From an uncultured Parasutterella sp. (GTDB taxonomy: Bacteria > Pseudomonadota > Gammaproteobacteria > Burkholderiales > Burkholderiaceae_F), in NCBI GenBank assembly GCA_900766055.1, contig CAAFTZ010000107.1, forward strand, positions 1 through 5,724: a stretch of DNA of 5,724 bases, in the 5' to 3' direction. A program made the translations under genes and the position numbers. Positions 5,708-5,724 of the stretch are shown piece by piece; position 1 is the first letter of the stretch, and each line of letters begins with the position of its first letter. A model generated the notes under the pieces. That model made no database searches. It saw only the letters and a program-made list of their open reading frames with translations, and had not been told where the DNA came from.

Positions 5708-5724
5708 ATGAGAAAAAGACCACA
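5708..5724 (+). repeat. Iteron-like repeat at the window end
   Basis: ATGAGAAAAAGACCACA matches the repeat with one mismatch and is opposite in direction to the six origin iterons. It may continue past the edge. Together with the array it brackets the AT-rich and non-coding part of the origin region. Confidence 0.65.

Overview
The window looks like most of a small plasmid-type replicon joined to the end of a ribosomal RNA operon. The first ~61 bases are the 3' part of a 5S rRNA gene, followed at once by a strong intrinsic terminator. The rest holds a ParA/ParB partition pair (plus strand), an MFS transporter and a Rep_3-family initiator (both minus strand), and an iteron-type origin upstream of rep. 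The 5S segment (CTCCACGCCGATGATAGTG, then GCGAAAGTAGG) reads like a proteobacterial, most likely betaproteobacterial, 5S. The moderately AT-rich DNA would fit a host-associated Burkholderiales lineage such as Sutterellaceae, but this placement is tentative and rests on the 5S fragment and general style only.

Layout: 1-61 is the 5S rRNA 3' part; 74-111 its terminator; 112-679 a gene-free control region with two identical 18-bp palindromes (candidate parS/operator sites) and two iteron-like repeats; 680-1450 parA; 1453-2430 parB, almost touching parA; 2442-2491 an inverted pair of iteron-like repeats that should act as a bidirectional terminator; 2488-3840 an MFS transporter (minus); 3929-4030 a second inverted repeat pair enclosing the rep terminator; 4008-5123 rep (minus); 5211-5356 six same-direction iterons spaced 21-22 or 32-33 bp; 5361-5443 a very AT-rich stretch, probably the unwinding region; 5444-5707 non-coding; 5708-5724 one more repeat in the opposite direction, at the window edge.

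Working model: Rep binds the phased iterons and melts the AT-rich stretch to start replication. ParB binds the palindromes and ParA moves the copies apart. The transporter is the only protein-coding cargo in view. The same 17-bp iteron-like motif occurs about 13 times. It lies in the parA leader, between convergent genes where it forms terminators, and at the 3' ends of both minus-strand genes, where it supplies rep's last codons. The most notable point is the joining of rRNA operon and plasmid replicon. If the DNA is circular and continues from 5724 into 16S-23S-5S, this is an rrn-bearing plasmid of the kind known from Aureimonas, but probably in a different lineage. The window alone cannot prove circularity, and both ends may be contig edges.
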